Positions 1 through 11,771 of a stretch of 64,000 bases of DNA are shown piece after piece. The DNA is taken from positions 62,001-126,000 of the forward strand of contig JAGTWJ010000008.1 in the NCBI GenBank assembly GCA_020064725.1, given 5' to 3'. This stretch comes from Drechslerella dactyloides (taxonomy: Eukaryota; Ascomycota; Orbiliomycetes; Orbiliales; Orbiliaceae). A program made the position numbers and the translations under genes. The notes under the pieces were generated by a model. The model had not been told where the DNA came from. It did not search any database and was given only the letters and a program-made list of their open reading frames with translations. Numbering within the stretch: position 1 is the stretch's first letter; each line of letters opens with the position of its first letter.

Positions 1-814
1 CGAGCGATGGAGCAGCATTGCTCAAGAGTGTTCCGTGGAACTGGCTGCGAAGCGCTGCAATGTCTGCTTCCGTAAATCCGGCATTTAGCAGTCGATCGAA
101 CCCCTGTGGAGCGGGCAACGTTGAAGGGTGGTGAATCGCTTGTGACTATAGAAACCCCGCCAGACAATTAGCCTTTATTTCCTCACGGTGTGCACCGGAC
201 CAAGCGATAACCCTGGCTTGAACGTGTCTGTAGGTATGTACCTCGGTCTCTACCTCCTCCGCCAACTCCGCGTCCGTGAGTTCGTCGCCGATGCTACAGT
301 GGATGTATACGCCCGCCGTCGTAGATCCCGTGCCATTGCTGCTAGAATCTTCGTCCTCGGGCTCAGGCCTGACCACCTCTTTGCCCTTACGAGACCCACG
401 CTTGGGCGGTGGCGGAGGGGCCTTCCGCTCTTCTGTGGTAAATGCAGATAGCTTGGAGACGCCGAGCGACTGTCCGATGTTCGCTTTGTCACCAAGGACT
501 TTGCCCCCGTATATCAGGCGGAGCCTGCGGCGACCGGTCTCGGCTGGTAGAGAGGTACGGATTAGGCGTTTTAGCGTGGAGATGTTGGTCGAGTACGGTG
601 TTTGGATCGTCCGGGTGAGGTCTGGCAGGGACGACGCGAAGCGCACAGTGATCGCGACGGGGGTTTGCGGCGGTTCGACCTTCGACCCGGCCGCCGACAC
701 CGCGGACGACGAAGCTGAGGCCGAAGAAGAGTCCTGAAACGTGGATAGCGTGGAGCCGTGCAGCGGGAGGAGAGGCTCGCGGGCCGGATCGCGGGCAGAG
801 GATGAGGAACTCAT
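1..814 (-). CDS. dsc3: DSC E3 ubiquitin ligase complex subunit 3 (partial, C-terminus beyond window)
   Basis: Two exons are seen on the minus strand. Exon 1 runs 814-242 (191 codons, ATG at 814), intron 241-146 is 96 bp (donor GTACAT, acceptor TATAG, phase 0), and exon 2 runs 145 to the window edge. The first ~50 residues are Ser/Ala-rich. A ubiquitin-like fold follows at about residues 53-113, with LKRLIRTSLP and LRLIYGGKVL as its recognisable strands. A basic Pro-rich linker and the family signature IHCSIGDELTDAELAEE come next. Exon 2 continues with PQGFDRLLNAGFTEADIAALR, the start of the Dsc3 C-terminal region, whose membrane segments lie outside the window. In fission yeast and Aspergillus, Dsc3 is a subunit of the Golgi DSC ligase needed for proteolytic activation of SREBP sterol/hypoxia regulators. 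The gene is head-to-head with nfu1. Family identity is firm; the symbol is by analogy. Confidence 0.88.
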
Positions 815-1225
815 CGGTGCGGCTTAACGGTGATTGCGGAACGGCGAAGCAGGCTCATGTCATCGTCCGTCTGTCTGAACAGGTCATCGTCGTGTAAAGG
901 AGGCCTTCATAAAGTCCCGGGAGGAGAAGATTGAACGAGTGACTTGCATTCGGGCCCGGCGTGGCCAAATGGAATCCCGGCGGTCGTTCTGGCCGAAACA
1001 AAGACGTGGACATTGCGACGAGATGTCACCGCGCTGACTAAGCTGCGAAGAGTCGCGCATGACGTCGCATTATCAATCCATCAGAACGAAACACCATGCT
1101 GGATGGCCAAGCGGGCCCTTGACAGCATCTTGATCGCATTTACAGTTGCCTGGTTTCCATTGCTCGAAATTGCATCTCACTAACCATCCCATCGACGCCA
1201 CACAGGAGCTGAGAGTCCAAGTATC
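815..1225. promoter_or_regulatory. Divergent promoter region between dsc3 and nfu1
   Basis: These 411 bp separate the two start codons of head-to-head genes, so they must contain both leaders and both promoters. The sequence is GC-rich with no clear TATA box on either side. Short open frames cross it but have no coding character. No specific factor site is called. Confidence 0.6.
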
Positions 1226-2287
1226 ATGGCCTCCGCGCCCGCGATGAGGTCCATCACAACCTCCCTCCTGCGCTCGCAGATATCACGAACATCGACAGCC
1301 TCAATCATACGGCATACACCGAGACGGACACTCTTTTCCAGCCGTCTACCTTCGCGGCCACCGCTACTCCATCATGGCCGCCCTATGCGCTTGCTGCCCC
1401 GCGCGGCGCCGTTCGCTCAGACACGCAGCCTCTTCATCCAGACTGAACCCACCCCGAATCCCGACGTAGGTCCTTACTCTTTCTTTGCATTCTGGTTGTA
1501 CATATCATGTTGCCGTATAGTCGTTGTCATTAAATTAATATAAACGCTCCAGGCCCTAAAATTCATCCCAGGCCTGCCAGTCCTCCCTCCGAAATCCGCC
1601 AGCATCGAATACACGGACGGCCGCCAAACCACAAACTCCCCACTAGCCCGTTCCCTCTTCCAGGTCGACGGCGTGCAGTCCGTCTTCTACGGCCCGGACT
1701 TCATCACCGTGACCAAGACGCCGGACTCCCTCTGGTCCTACCTTAAACCCGAGGTCTTCGCGCTGGTAACCGAACACCTGAACAATGGTGCCCCAGTCGT
1801 TCTCCCCGGCGAGGCTGTCGCGAGCACGGACACTGTCCCGGAAGAAGGTGACAGCGAGGTCGTCAGCATGATCAAGGAGCTGCTGGACACGAGGATACGA
1901 CCAGCCATCCAAGAGGGTAGGCACTCTCAACCCCCACCTCCCTCTCTACAACAGTTATATCCAGCCAGACTCACTGACGAGACTAACATCGATACAGACG
2001 GCGGCGACATCGAATACCGCGGCTTCACAGATGCCGGCCAAGTTCTGCTCAAACTCCGCGGTGCCTGCCGCACCTGCGACTCCTCGACCGTGACCCTCAA
2101 AAACGGCATCGAATCAATGCTAATGCACTACATCGAGGAAGTCAAGGGTGTCGTCCAAGTCCTTGACCAGGAAGAGGAAGTCGCCCAACGCGAGTTCGAG
2201 CGCTTCGAGGCAAACCTAGCCAAGCTGAAAGGCCCACAGGCGGTGCCCAAGAGCAGCGGGCCACACGGCATCGATGCAGCATCGTAG
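1226..2287 (+). CDS. nfu1: Mitochondrial NifU-like Fe-S cluster carrier Nfu1
   Basis: Three exons: 1226-1465, 1553-1916 and 1998-2287, separated by 87- and 81-bp introns with CAG acceptors. The spliced length is 894 nt, giving 297 aa. Residues 1-65 are rich in Arg/Ser/Leu and lack acidic residues, as in a mitochondrial presequence. The Nfu N-terminal domain opens with FIQTEPTPNPDALKFIPG, which spans the first exon junction exactly and so confirms the splice. The C-terminal NifU domain has the cluster-binding Cys pair C225-R-T-C228 followed by DSSTVTLKNGIESML. Nfu1 passes [4Fe-4S] clusters to mitochondrial client enzymes such as lipoate synthase and aconitase-type proteins (family knowledge). 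The tail after residue 260 is acidic and then Pro/Ser-rich. The start is the first ATG after a 120-nt ATG-free stretch. Length and domain order match fungal Nfu1. Confidence 0.93.
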
Positions 2288-3536
2288 AACGAGCAAATAC
2301 GGCATCCTTACAAGTCACCTCCCGACATAAGTTTCCTCATCTATGTCCGTATCTGGACCCGTTCATAAAGTCTTGTGAACTAAGTTCTTGTCAGAAGTCA
2401 ACTGTTGAAACTGGCCTTTTGCAACATTGTTTCGGGTATTGTGGCCCGCACGGTACCAGCATGCGTGTATCATATCCCCACTCACACCCACGAACTCGAT
2501 GACCCTAATTTTCCAATTTTCCGAGAAAGGTAATATCTTGAGATAAAAAGCTACCACCCATGCTATAGTCTTGGGGTCAGCGTCCCCGAGACTACCCATG
2601 CTGCAGCCCCCTCGCACTCAAGTCTAGTCCGTTCCCAGTTTGGCCAAAGAGGCGGAATAATGCATACAAATGGCCCGACGCCGCATGCACATGGCCCGAT
2701 GCTGCATACAATACCCGCGCTAGTGTTCTACATGACTAGCACAACCAATACACATCGGGTTCTCCGGAAGCTTATTGTAAAAATGCTGGATTGTATTACT
2801 TGTATGTATATATTGAATAAGCTGTATGTAATGCATTGTCCTTGGTGGTGATGGAACTACTCCTCTCAGTAACCTTTGAAGTGACGCTGGATGTATGCAG
2901 CATAAGTAAATGCGCCATGCTGCACCTTACGTCCCAATCAGTAGGCTATGGTCGGCCTTCCTGGATTTACCAAGCTAGGGAAAGATCAAGAGACTCCACT
3001 TTAAATTGTTTGAGCTACTTTCACTAACCAAGGACGACGTAAATTGCGTCTCTTTCGCATCCAAATGTCCAGCAAAGATAGGTCTTTGAGACTAAACGAC
3101 GCTAGTAACCCACAGCATAAAGTGGTCACCCAGCGACTCCACATCACTTATATTTAAATATTTGTCGTACCATCCTACGCAGATAGTATGGTAGTACATT
3201 AGACACAAAGTCAGCCTACCTCCAAGATCTCGCAAGTTCCGAAGTTCAACGATAACCCTCAGTCCGGTCACAGGAATGTCACGTTGCTTGTTTCTTTTGA
3301 AGGCGAAGCGGCCTCTTTATAACAGAACACCTCACAATGGTTTTGTGCGCTTTGCGCGTTTACGGAGTCCGAATACGAACAAGTTGAGTAACGACTGTAC
3401 TCTTTTACATTTCAACCTTGTGTATCTATTAGAAATACGCTTACAGATAAAAATTGCCTTTGAATCCAGTTTTGTGAGATATGCTTCATCGCAGGGCTCC
3501 CAGAGAGAAGACGCAACCATCCAAGGCATCAACAAT
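2288..3536. other. Intergenic region, nfu1 to GNAT gene
   Basis: About 1.25 kb without a supportable gene. The first part should hold the nfu1 3' untranslated region. AT content rises after about 2,700, and short open frames there show no codon bias. Upstream of the GNAT start at 3,537 the sequence reads open for about 260 nt in the same frame, but the residues before the Met do not resemble the family, so this is taken as leader. Confidence 0.5.
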
Positions 3537-4350
3537 ATGTACATCTCAGATATCCAACACAACCCTCCAGCCGGTTTTGCCGTTAGAGAGGCCACCTATA
3601 ACGACGTAGACGAGCTCACCCGGCTGTGGTTCACCTCGTTCAACTCATCTCACGACTTCTGGAAGGCCATGACACCTGAAGATCCTAAAACGCATCAATG
3701 GTTGAATGATCTACGGGATAAAGTCCGGCCCAAGTGTGTTAAGAACATTTGTTGTGGAGGATGTTTCCAATAAAAAACTGGCAGCCTTTGCTCGTTGGAA
3801 CCCCCCACAAGCGGACGGAAAGCAGGATATCCCTATACCGGCCTATCCCTCTCACTGGGATAGCGAGCTAATCGACGCATTATGGGAGGGGATGCCACGA
3901 AACAGAGCAGAAGTCATGGGTAGCAGACCCCATTGGAGTGAGTCGCCAACTCCTAATTGACGTATGAACAAAATTGAACTTTATCAGCTAAATTTCAGTG
4001 AAATCATATTAGTGTTCGAATTCCTAGGTGTAGATAAGGGCTACCAATCAAAGGGCCTCGGCAAGAGGCTCATGGAATGGGGCTGTCGACAAGCTGATGC
4101 GAAGAGTCTGGAGGTCTACCTCGACGCGACTATCAATGGTCGCCCCCTTTACAACAAATGGTTTGATTTTCAGGATCGGAAGCTACTGACTATCCCTTCG
4201 CGGCCTGATTCTTTCGGAACGTATTATGTGATGTCCATGGTGAGGCCGGCGATGTTAAAGTCTACTCCGCTTCGCCACGGCCTGGTCACAGAGTCAGTCA
4301 CGGACTCCAATGGATTTTTGTGGGAAGGGGTGTCATCTTTGAAGAAATGA
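3537..4350 (+). pseudogene. GNAT-family N-acetyltransferase, frameshifted near 3,708-3,717
   Basis: The chosen start is ATG 3537 (MYISDIQHNP). The frame reads a GNAT N-terminus (FAVREATYNDVDELTRLWF) up to WLND at about 3,710. The family-like sequence (YGIKSGPSVLRTFVVEDV) then continues one base out of frame, from about 3,712. No GT...AG intron can bridge the two, because staying in frame runs to a stop at 3,771. From there the coding sequence is intact. An intron at 3938-4012 (75 bp, donor GTGAGT, acceptor ATTAG) joins RPHW to MFEFLGV. The acetyl-CoA pyrophosphate-binding loop follows as YQSKGLGKRL (Q-x-x-G-x-G), then LEVYLDAT and GRPLYNKWF, typical of GNAT motifs A and B. The substrate is unknown. 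The single-base shift could be a true inactivating mutation, a sequencing error, or an unusual splice. The rest looks well preserved, so the lesion is recent or artefactual. Confidence 0.65.
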
Positions 4351-4881
4351 ATTATCAGCGCTTAGTTATCAGAGTAGGCTTATATTGAAAGAAGTCATCG
4401 TATGCTGGACAATCATGATATTGCTTCTGACTGCTTTCGCCTACGATACGGGCAAACTTTTGGATATATACATAGGCATTACAGAGAGTCACAGAAAGCC
4501 CAGAATATAGTATAAATACATTTTTAAACTTATCAAATACCAAAAGATTGTTTAACGTAATGTTATGTACACTCTCGGGCCATCAAGCAGCTGCTCTCGT
4601 CCGCCCGGCCTATAAAAGCTTTTAAGTATATTCTCTATTTAGTGCATGTATATATATAATTGAAAATCTTAAGGTCCTAAAATTTAAAATCGATCCTATA
4701 GACAGGCTAGGAAACCCGAAGAGCCAGCTGATTTTACAATTCAACGACATGTAAGACTTTCGTTATTAACCATGAATTCCTATATGAGTCCGAGTAGTAT
4801 CCTACTTTTAGACCTCCCACCCGATTCTCAATAAGATATGCAACGTACAGCATTATGATGTCAAGGGTACCACACGCTTAT

Positions 4882-4895
4882 GGTATACGTATACC
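4882..4895. repeat. 14-bp perfect palindrome
   Basis: GGTATACGTATACC is self-complementary over its whole length. It lies in non-coding AT-rich DNA. No function is inferred. Confidence 0.6.
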
Positions 4896-5483
4896 GGCAT
4901 GTTAATCCAAAATATAAAACAAGCTCCACAAGGTCATGATCTGTAGTTTGTCTCTAGTTCACCCCAGATTGTACATCATTTACATTCATATATATATAAC
5001 GAGCCATCTTCAATCAAAATCCGTTCCGAAACCGCAGTGCGTCCAAGCAAGATCTAACTGCGATGTCTAAACTCCGGCCATCAACAAGGCCGCAAAGGAT
5101 ACGCTAGTAGAAGGAAGTATTCATGCAGAGTGGGAGAAAAAAAATGGGTATCAAGGATCGATGCTGGATAAATTGAATTCATGAAAGGATATCGTGCGCA
5201 AAGAAATGATCGAGCAACGTTTGTGAAAAGAAAAATTCAATCTGATGCTCTCTCTATTAAACGGTGCGTGCAGAAAACAAATATCGGCAAAACGACGAGA
5301 CAAAGAATAAGAACCCGCATGTAGGCATCAAGAACACCCAGAAACTAAACAGGCTCAAGGGTACCCAGCAGCCGCTATCCAACAATCGAAAACCCCAAGA
5401 TTCAAGATGACAATGCTCAAAGAATAACCCACAAGACCAAGAACCATTAACTGCAAGCCAACAAATTCAAACACATCCAACGC

Positions 5484-5518
5484 AACGTAACGTAACGCTC
5501 ATGCCAATGCCAATGCCA
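5484..5518. repeat. Short tandem repeats (AACGT-type and three copies of ATGCCA)
   Basis: Overlapping AACGT units are followed by three exact copies of ATGCCA at 5501-5518. They lie 60-100 bp downstream of the hul4 stop on its sense strand, so probably within its 3' untranslated region. Confidence 0.6.
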
Positions 5519-5580
5519 AAGAATCGCTACCTCGGAATCCAGAAACCAAAGTAACAGCTGCAATGATATACCGCCAACGA

Positions 5581-8500
5581 TCACTTCAATCCAAACCCTT
5601 CACTCTCCGTCACCGCCCGCCAAAGCACCCGCTCGAGCTTCTCCTTGCTCTCCCAGCCCCAGAGTGTAATGCTATTAAAGCAAGTCCTCGCAATCGGATA
5701 CCGCTCCGCCTTGCGGCTGCCATGAACACTGCACGGCCCGCCATAAACTATCTTCAACACCATATTCGCAATCCCCATCGCCGGAATGCGGTCGCTGCCC
5801 GTCACGAAGCTCAGCAGCATCCGCTGCATCTCTGGCGTCGCAGCCTCAAACGTCTCCCAGAACCACTTGACCACATTGACATCCTGTGGTGATGACGTGC
5901 TCCAGTTCTCATACGTTGCGACAGCGCGCAACGCGGAGATATCCAGCGCCTCGTCCGACCCGCGCACCAGCAGCTCGATCTCGTCCGGCTGGAAGAGGCT
6001 CAGTGCGTTGCCGCCGCACACCGTCCAAAAACCACGCTTGAAGGGCTCAAACTGCCGTGCTACCGAGGTGTCGAGGAGGTACTGCGCGTAGAGGTCGACG
6101 AATTCCTTGCGGTTGTCGTTCGTCACTGCCTTATTTTCGCCGCCGGGGATCAATGGAATCTGCGTGATCTGGCCATACCGGTCCACCTCTGCGACGAAGT
6201 CGCGGCAAAAAGTCGCCTCCACATCTCCGTCGAATTCCAGGAGTTGTCGAAGTCCATTCGCCAATGCCGGTCGGAAAAAGGCCAAGTCCTCAAGCGTGGA
6301 GGTGAACGGCAGTCGAGCGGTCGGCGAAGGGCTTGAGAATTTGCTAGGTGTGCTGGACGGCGAGTTGGGGCTCAACAGCTTTTTGAAAACCACAGGCGGC
6401 AGCGCGACATCGAGAATCGTAGAGTTGTATATCGCCATGCCGAGGAGGACCCCGACCAGGAAATACTGCTCGGTGGCCTCGAACGTATTCGGATTGAAAT
6501 AGCAAAACCTCGAATCCTCATCGTAGACAAACATGCCTGTGCGCGAAAAGAGTCAGTATAAGTTCAACTGCCAGCAGACGAAAGTAGATGGCCACATACC
6601 ATGCCTCGGATCAAAGATATCCCTGATGAGCAGCAGGAACCACTCCTTTCGCAATCCGCCGATATCGATTCCATCCTCTCCTTCAAACTCGATCTTGAGC
6701 CCCTTCTTGATATCTCCAGCCGCGCCGCCGACGCTCTCGCTGATCCTCTTCAGGCTGTCCTCCACAAGGCAATCACGCCGGACGCGCAACAAAAGGTACT
6801 GGCTAAACGTCCTACGTAATCCAATACTATTGAAAAACGCCTCCCGCGCCTTCACCTCCATTTGCCGCTTGGCGTCATATTCGAGGATCTGGATCTTCGA
6901 CCCCATTGATAATAAGAACGGATACTGGCAAAAGCTAAACTTGGCCGACTTGGATTCCCACTGGTCGAAATCCGCGATGAGATCCGCGTAGTCCAGCATG
7001 CTATTGTAAAAATCGCTCGTAGGGATGATGTGGCCCCTAGCCAGAGCCCTCTGCTTCGCAAGATTGGTAGTCCCGACGGACTCGGAAGCAAAAGGATCAG
7101 AGGTCACATTGAACCAGCTCTCAAGCGGCAGGTCCGAATCACTCTTCTTCACCATGACCGAAGTATTCGCGGCTGCCAACAGAGACAAGACCTTCGATGC
7201 AGCTTTGATCTGCCAGTCCTCAGAGTAGACAACGCCTCTAATCCTCTCCGCTGCCGCCTGGGACATCTGCTTCCCGAATTGCCTAGTCAACCTATAGGTA
7301 ATAAAGCTACCCGCAAACTCTGTAAGCTTCCGGAAGTCCTGTTCCTGGAGACGAGAGAACCACGAGACGAGATAGTGATGGGTTTCGTTCGGCAGATTGG
7401 AGATAAGTCCCAGGATTCGCTTGATGATGCTAGAATGCTGTCCAGGCCCACCAGTTGGAGACGCCAATCTCGACTGAGGCTTGTTCCGGGTGCGTATTTC
7501 ATTTCTCAAACGGAGCCTCTTCAAACCAGATGACGACTTTTCGCCCCCGCGTGATTGATGGAGTAAAGGGCAGACCATGATGATCAGAAGGGCTCTTGAA
7601 TCTTCGGGTGTTTGCAAAGGTCTGCACGGGCGTTTTAACAGATGTTCCACCGCTTTGAGGAATACTCTTTCGAGGTGATCCCGAGCTTCATCAATATCCG
7701 ATTCGAGTTCCTCGGCCTCCTCTCGCGTCAGAGGACGATCCTGTCCGGTCCCGTCTTGCCCAGCGCTATCTTCACTCTCATTATTCGGGTTGAACAGCTG
7801 AGCTGCCACCTGATCGCCAGCCGTCATCACCAACTCGTAGAACTCGGCTACCTGCTTCCAGTCGATCCAGGGGCTCTGTAGCCTCAGCTTCTCCCGTTGC
7901 TTTCGCATCGCCCGATCCTGGTTCGACGCATCTCTACCAGGCGATCCGGATAGCCCCACAACGCTGGCCAGCTCCTCCGGCGTCATCCTCAAGAAAGAAT
8001 TGTTGATAGCATCCCAACTTGAGAACGAGCGCATTATATAGTCTTCCAACGGTCGAAACATCCTCTCCGTGAGCACCCTTTGCTCCAGCCGCTGTGAGGA
8101 ATATGACGTCTCCGGCCTCTTCGGAATAATTGCACTCGGCGGCGTCTCGCTGCCAGCATTCTTCTTGATCTCGTCGCCTTCCTTCTTGACCTCTTCGCCT
8201 TCCAGGGTGATCTCTCGTACCTCAACCGACGGCTGTTTGGAGTGAGTTGACGAGAGTATTATTTCACTGGGCCGACGGCCCACTTGATTAACTTTCAGAT
8301 CCTCGAACGCGGGGTATGGTGCAGCTGCGGCAGGAGTTGGGGGAGGTCTAGGTAGTCTTCTCGGGCCGTTGGAGGTTGTAGACGAAGGTGGTGCGCTGCC
8401 TGGTAGCTTTGTCTCTAGCAGGGCTCGTCTAGACCGCAAAAAAGAGTCTATGCAGTCCCCTATTATCGCTTGGGTACGCTCGACGGTGATTGGTAGTGGC

Positions 8501-9081
8501 GGAGCAGCAAATGCAGCTATTGAAGCTAAGTCGCCGTTAGCCAGCCATCTCCATCAGCCACGGAGCGCCTTCGACTCACCAAGCTGTTTTCCTTTGCCTT
8601 TATCGTCCAGTCTGATTGATTTATGTACCGGCACCAGATCATTAATGCCCAGGCATACGGTGCATCTGAAAACCGTCAGATGCATAGGCCACCTCACCGT
8701 CGAAGCGCATGTCATGCAGGGCCCTACTTTCTTTACCCTCACCAATCCGCAACATCAGCCATCAAGCTCCTTGAGGTTGTTGATCGGATCCAGAAAACAA
8801 GGTGAAGCGTGTCCATAACCTACCATTTCGGCTGTAAAGCTGTTTCTGTCCCTCCTGATCGTTCCGAACGGCGCGACAATGACTTGGTCGCCTCCTTGTG
8901 GCATGTTTCTGTTCGCCAGCCCGGACGGGACATGGCTCTTCGACCGCTGATGGCCATATGATGTTGGCGCCGGTTCGTCCAGCTGCGGAAATATAGAATA
9001 TAGTCTGGGCGGCGTCGCGCTCCGTTCGGGCGGGTGCGCGACGGCGGAGGGCGCAAAAAGCTTCGTCGGCCAGCTGGGCAT
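5581..9081 (-). CDS. hul4: HECT-type E3 ubiquitin ligase, Hul4 family
   Basis: Four exons: 9081-8824, 8730-8580, 8525-6600 and 6536-5581. The introns are 93, 54 and 63 bp. The spliced CDS is 3,291 nt (1,096 aa). The N-terminus has a Cys4 zinc-ribbon-like element, CMTCASTVRWPMHLTVFRC followed by TVC, split across exons 1-3 in the way typical of fungal Hul4. A long Pro- and charge-rich linker and a helical middle region follow. The HECT domain occupies roughly residues 740-1096: it includes LRKEWFLLLIRDIFDP, the GMFVYDEDSR block across the last intron, and YFLVGVLLGMAIYNS. The catalytic Cys is about residue 1064 in ARTCFNSITLWGW, 33 residues from the end, as in active HECT enzymes. HECT ligases accept ubiquitin on this Cys before passing it to substrate. 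The first intron uses an AAG acceptor (8731-8733), the least certain junction. Yeast Hul4 is nuclear and linked to RNA quality control; that role is only inferred here. Confidence 0.9.
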
Positions 9082-10866
9082 CGTGACAGCTAGCTTGTCC
9101 GGCGAATTGTCGCTGATGATCGGTGCAAGTTGGCCAGGGGTGGTTTTAAGCACCAAGGGAGCTCGTTTGTTTTTGTCCTTCGGAAGGTTACCGCGACTGT
9201 CGCATGCTCGTCGTAAACATGGCAGGAGCGAAGGAATGCGGAGTATATATCAACGGTGGCTATCGCACGTCTGGAATGATGCCCAGTTGGGAACCGCAGC
9301 GGTGTATCGTGTCGGGAGGTATGGACGGGGGACCCGCAATGAAGTCGTGTGTAATTGCATGCAATACCTCGGCGTACGCCTTCAGCAGCCGAGTTCGCGG
9401 TGCCTGCCTCGGCCCTTTATACGATATGCTGGATTGTATTCGGACGGGCGGCCGGATGCATGTATCAGCGGACGAGGAGTGGTATCGAATAGGCAGCCAA
9501 ACGGTGCTGCAGGCGCTGCAAGCAGCTGGAAAAGGACAGCGTAGGGCGGAGACGAGACGAGACGAGCTACGACCCCGTCCTCAAACCGCAGCGCGCCACT
9601 GGGATTCCTTTGTTTCGTGTCCCGCTATGCGAAATTCTGCTGTCCCGTCCGCGAGTTTGCCCTTCTGCGTGCCTGTCTGCCTGCCTGCCTGCTTGCTTGC
9701 TTGCCTGCTTGCTTCCTTGCCCGCCTGCTTGCTCGATGTGTGAAGTCTGTTTGGAGGTACGTTCGTCACCGGTTTTTAAGCCGCGCCGCAGATTGGATGA
9801 ATGGATGTCGACGACGGCAACGCGGACGCTGGCTGGCTGCGCAGCGCTGGAACTGGCGGGCGATGGTATTTATATTGACGGCGGGCCCTGCAGGAAGAGA
9901 AGAAGGCCTGAGAGGAGGGGAATAAAGGAGGAGGAGGGGGCCGGCGGGAGGATATGTCGAGGGGCTGCAGCGGGCTCCATGCTGGCGGGGAGGTTGGGAG
10001 GAGAGGCCCGGCGTGGTGTTTTGTTTGACGGGCCTGCGCCGGGTGAGCATGATCACCGCCTGTCGCTGGCCTTGCGCCATGTGCCAGCTGCCAGCGGCCA
10101 GTTGCTGGGGCCCTGCGCAGGGCCGGCCGCCTGTGACCAGCATCGCCGTCAGCTCGGCCGTCGAGGGTGAAGGGGCGGAGGCGTCGGCGGGAGGGAAGGG
10201 AGGCTGCCTGCGTCGAGGTCAGGGCCTGCTGCCCGATGGATGCGTCCCGCGATGCTGCTTTGGGCGGGCTGCAGCCAGCTGGCGGTCACACCGCAGCCGG
10301 ATCTGACGGTGCTCATTCGTCCACGTTACTACCGCTGGATTACGTTTGGAGTAACGGCTTCACCGCCTGGCGGGGTAGGTATCAGATGGGCAGCACGGCG
10401 ATGTCACCTCGGGTGGAGGACAAAGTTTCGCATCTCGGAAGCCGAGTCGTTTGTAATATTGATTGAGGAAAAGGCGCGCAGTGCAACATGGACATGTATG
10501 CATGTGCTTTATGTGCTATCGAAGTCAAGACACGACACCGAAAGACAACCTTGGCACGATAGCTGGAAAGAAGCTTTATATCATGTTTGCCCAGCCGGTG
10601 GAAACTTTGGTTATCGTCCAGCTCGGACAAACATGCACGATGAAAAGACGTCGACAGACCCGCATGATACCGGTATGACCAACATAACACCCATGATCAC
10701 AGCAAGAGGCAACGGCGGACACACAGAATAGCAGCACGACAGAGGCGCACTTTAGGAAAAGCAAGCGAAAGAGAATAATAGTAGTAATAGTAATGTCCTA
10801 TCAACAGCTCGAAGAAGCGCAGAAAAAAAACAACAGAGGCTCGACGCCAGCACCCGATCAAGCAGC
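9082..10866. other. hul4 upstream region and eL15 3' flank
   Basis: 1.8 kb between tandem minus-strand genes. The hul4 side is ATG-free on the minus strand for about 120 nt. The centre is GC-rich, so long frames open by chance on several overlapping frames; none has family-like sequence. The last ~130 bp should be the eL15 3' untranslated region. A tetranucleotide microsatellite is listed separately. Confidence 0.5.
9671..9733. repeat. Imperfect (CTGC/CTTG)n tetranucleotide microsatellite
   Basis: About 60 bp of CTGC, CTTG and related tetranucleotides in a row, interrupted by single substitutions. It lies about 0.6 kb upstream of the hul4 start. Confidence 0.85.
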
Positions 10867-11771
10867 CTAATGTCTGTACCTCCACAGGGACAGAGTGTTG
10901 TGGCGCTTCCAGGTCTTTCTCCGGCCAGCCTTGGTGTTGTTGTATCTGTGGCCCTTGTTGATGCCCCTGCTCTTCTTGCCAGTGGCAGTGAGCCCGCGGC
11001 ACTCGCGGTGCTTGTGGACCGGCTTGACGATCCAGTTGATGCGGGCGTCGCGGCGGATGGCCTTGTGCTGAGGGTCGACGAGGATGACCTCGAAGTATTT
11101 ATAGGTCCTACAAATTGCCAAACGTCGCACGTCAGCTTCACACATCCCCCTCAAATGCAAACATCTATTCCCGGAGCATAAACGTACGAGTCCTGGTTGA
11201 TCCAGTAAGAGTTGAGAACGCGCAGGTTGGCGCAGCGGCGGCCGACACGCTCCTCGGCAGTCGATCGCAGGGAGCGCTGGTACTTCAGTTGGTTCACACC
11301 CTGGTTGGTCGGCTTGCCGTAGGTGGCACCCTTGGGAACCGGCCTCTTGCGACCTCCACGACGGACGCGGATGCGGTAGATGACATATCCTTGCTTGGCC
11401 TTGTATCCGAGACGACGAGCCTTGTCGGGACGAGATGGTCGAGAGGCACGATGGCAGACCGCTGTTGGAGGAGAAATCCGGACCCGGTCAGTAAATTACG
11501 TTTTGACTCGTATCAACAGGCAGGACAGCAGCAATCCGTCCTCTGGTTTCGAGGTTCACGAAAACCCCGTCCGAGGAACGATCGATCGATCAAGAATCCG
11601 GAATCGAATCGATCCCAGAGAACGGACGAACAGGTCCGCCTGAAGAATGCTTTATCATAGGAAAGCAGTACCTAGGTTCCTATAGTGCCAGCATCGAACT
11701 CGGAGGAGGAATTGCAGCACATCAGACTGCTTCTTCTTCTGAAGTTCTTCGATGTATTTAAGGGCACCCAT
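10867..11771 (-). CDS. rpl15: 60S ribosomal protein eL15 (L15)
   Basis: Three exons: 11771-11672, 11461-11188 and 11107-10867, totalling 615 nt (204 aa), the normal length of eL15. The introns are 210 and 80 bp. The protein opens MGALKYIEELQKKKQSD and contains the nearly invariant blocks RASRPSRPDKARRLGYKAKQ, GATYGKPTNQGVNQLKYQRS, ERVGRRCANLRVLNSYW and KKSRGINKGHRYNNTKAGRR, ending NTLSLWRYRH. The second intron (donor GTACGT) interrupts QDS|TYKYFEV. The ATG follows directly on CTGTAG, so the start may abut the acceptor of a leader intron, a common arrangement in fungal ribosomal protein genes. At the first junction, residues WHYRNLAVCHRAS differ slightly from the usual WELRQLNVIHRAS, so this stretch is the most divergent part. 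eL15 is a structural protein of the large ribosomal subunit. Confidence 0.96.

Larger units (their letters stand above)
4351..5580. other. Convergent intergenic region, GNAT gene to hul4
   Basis: About 1.2 kb between the stop codons of convergent genes. The left part is AT-rich with no coding signal. From about 5,100 to 5,560 the plus strand is strikingly A-rich and T-poor. Read on the minus strand this is a U-rich 3' untranslated region for hul4. Confidence 0.5.

Noticed and set aside
9083..10466. Several overlapping long frames upstream of hul4
   Set aside because: They overlap in different frames over GC-rich and microsatellite DNA, with low-complexity Cys/Leu/Ala runs and no family resemblance.
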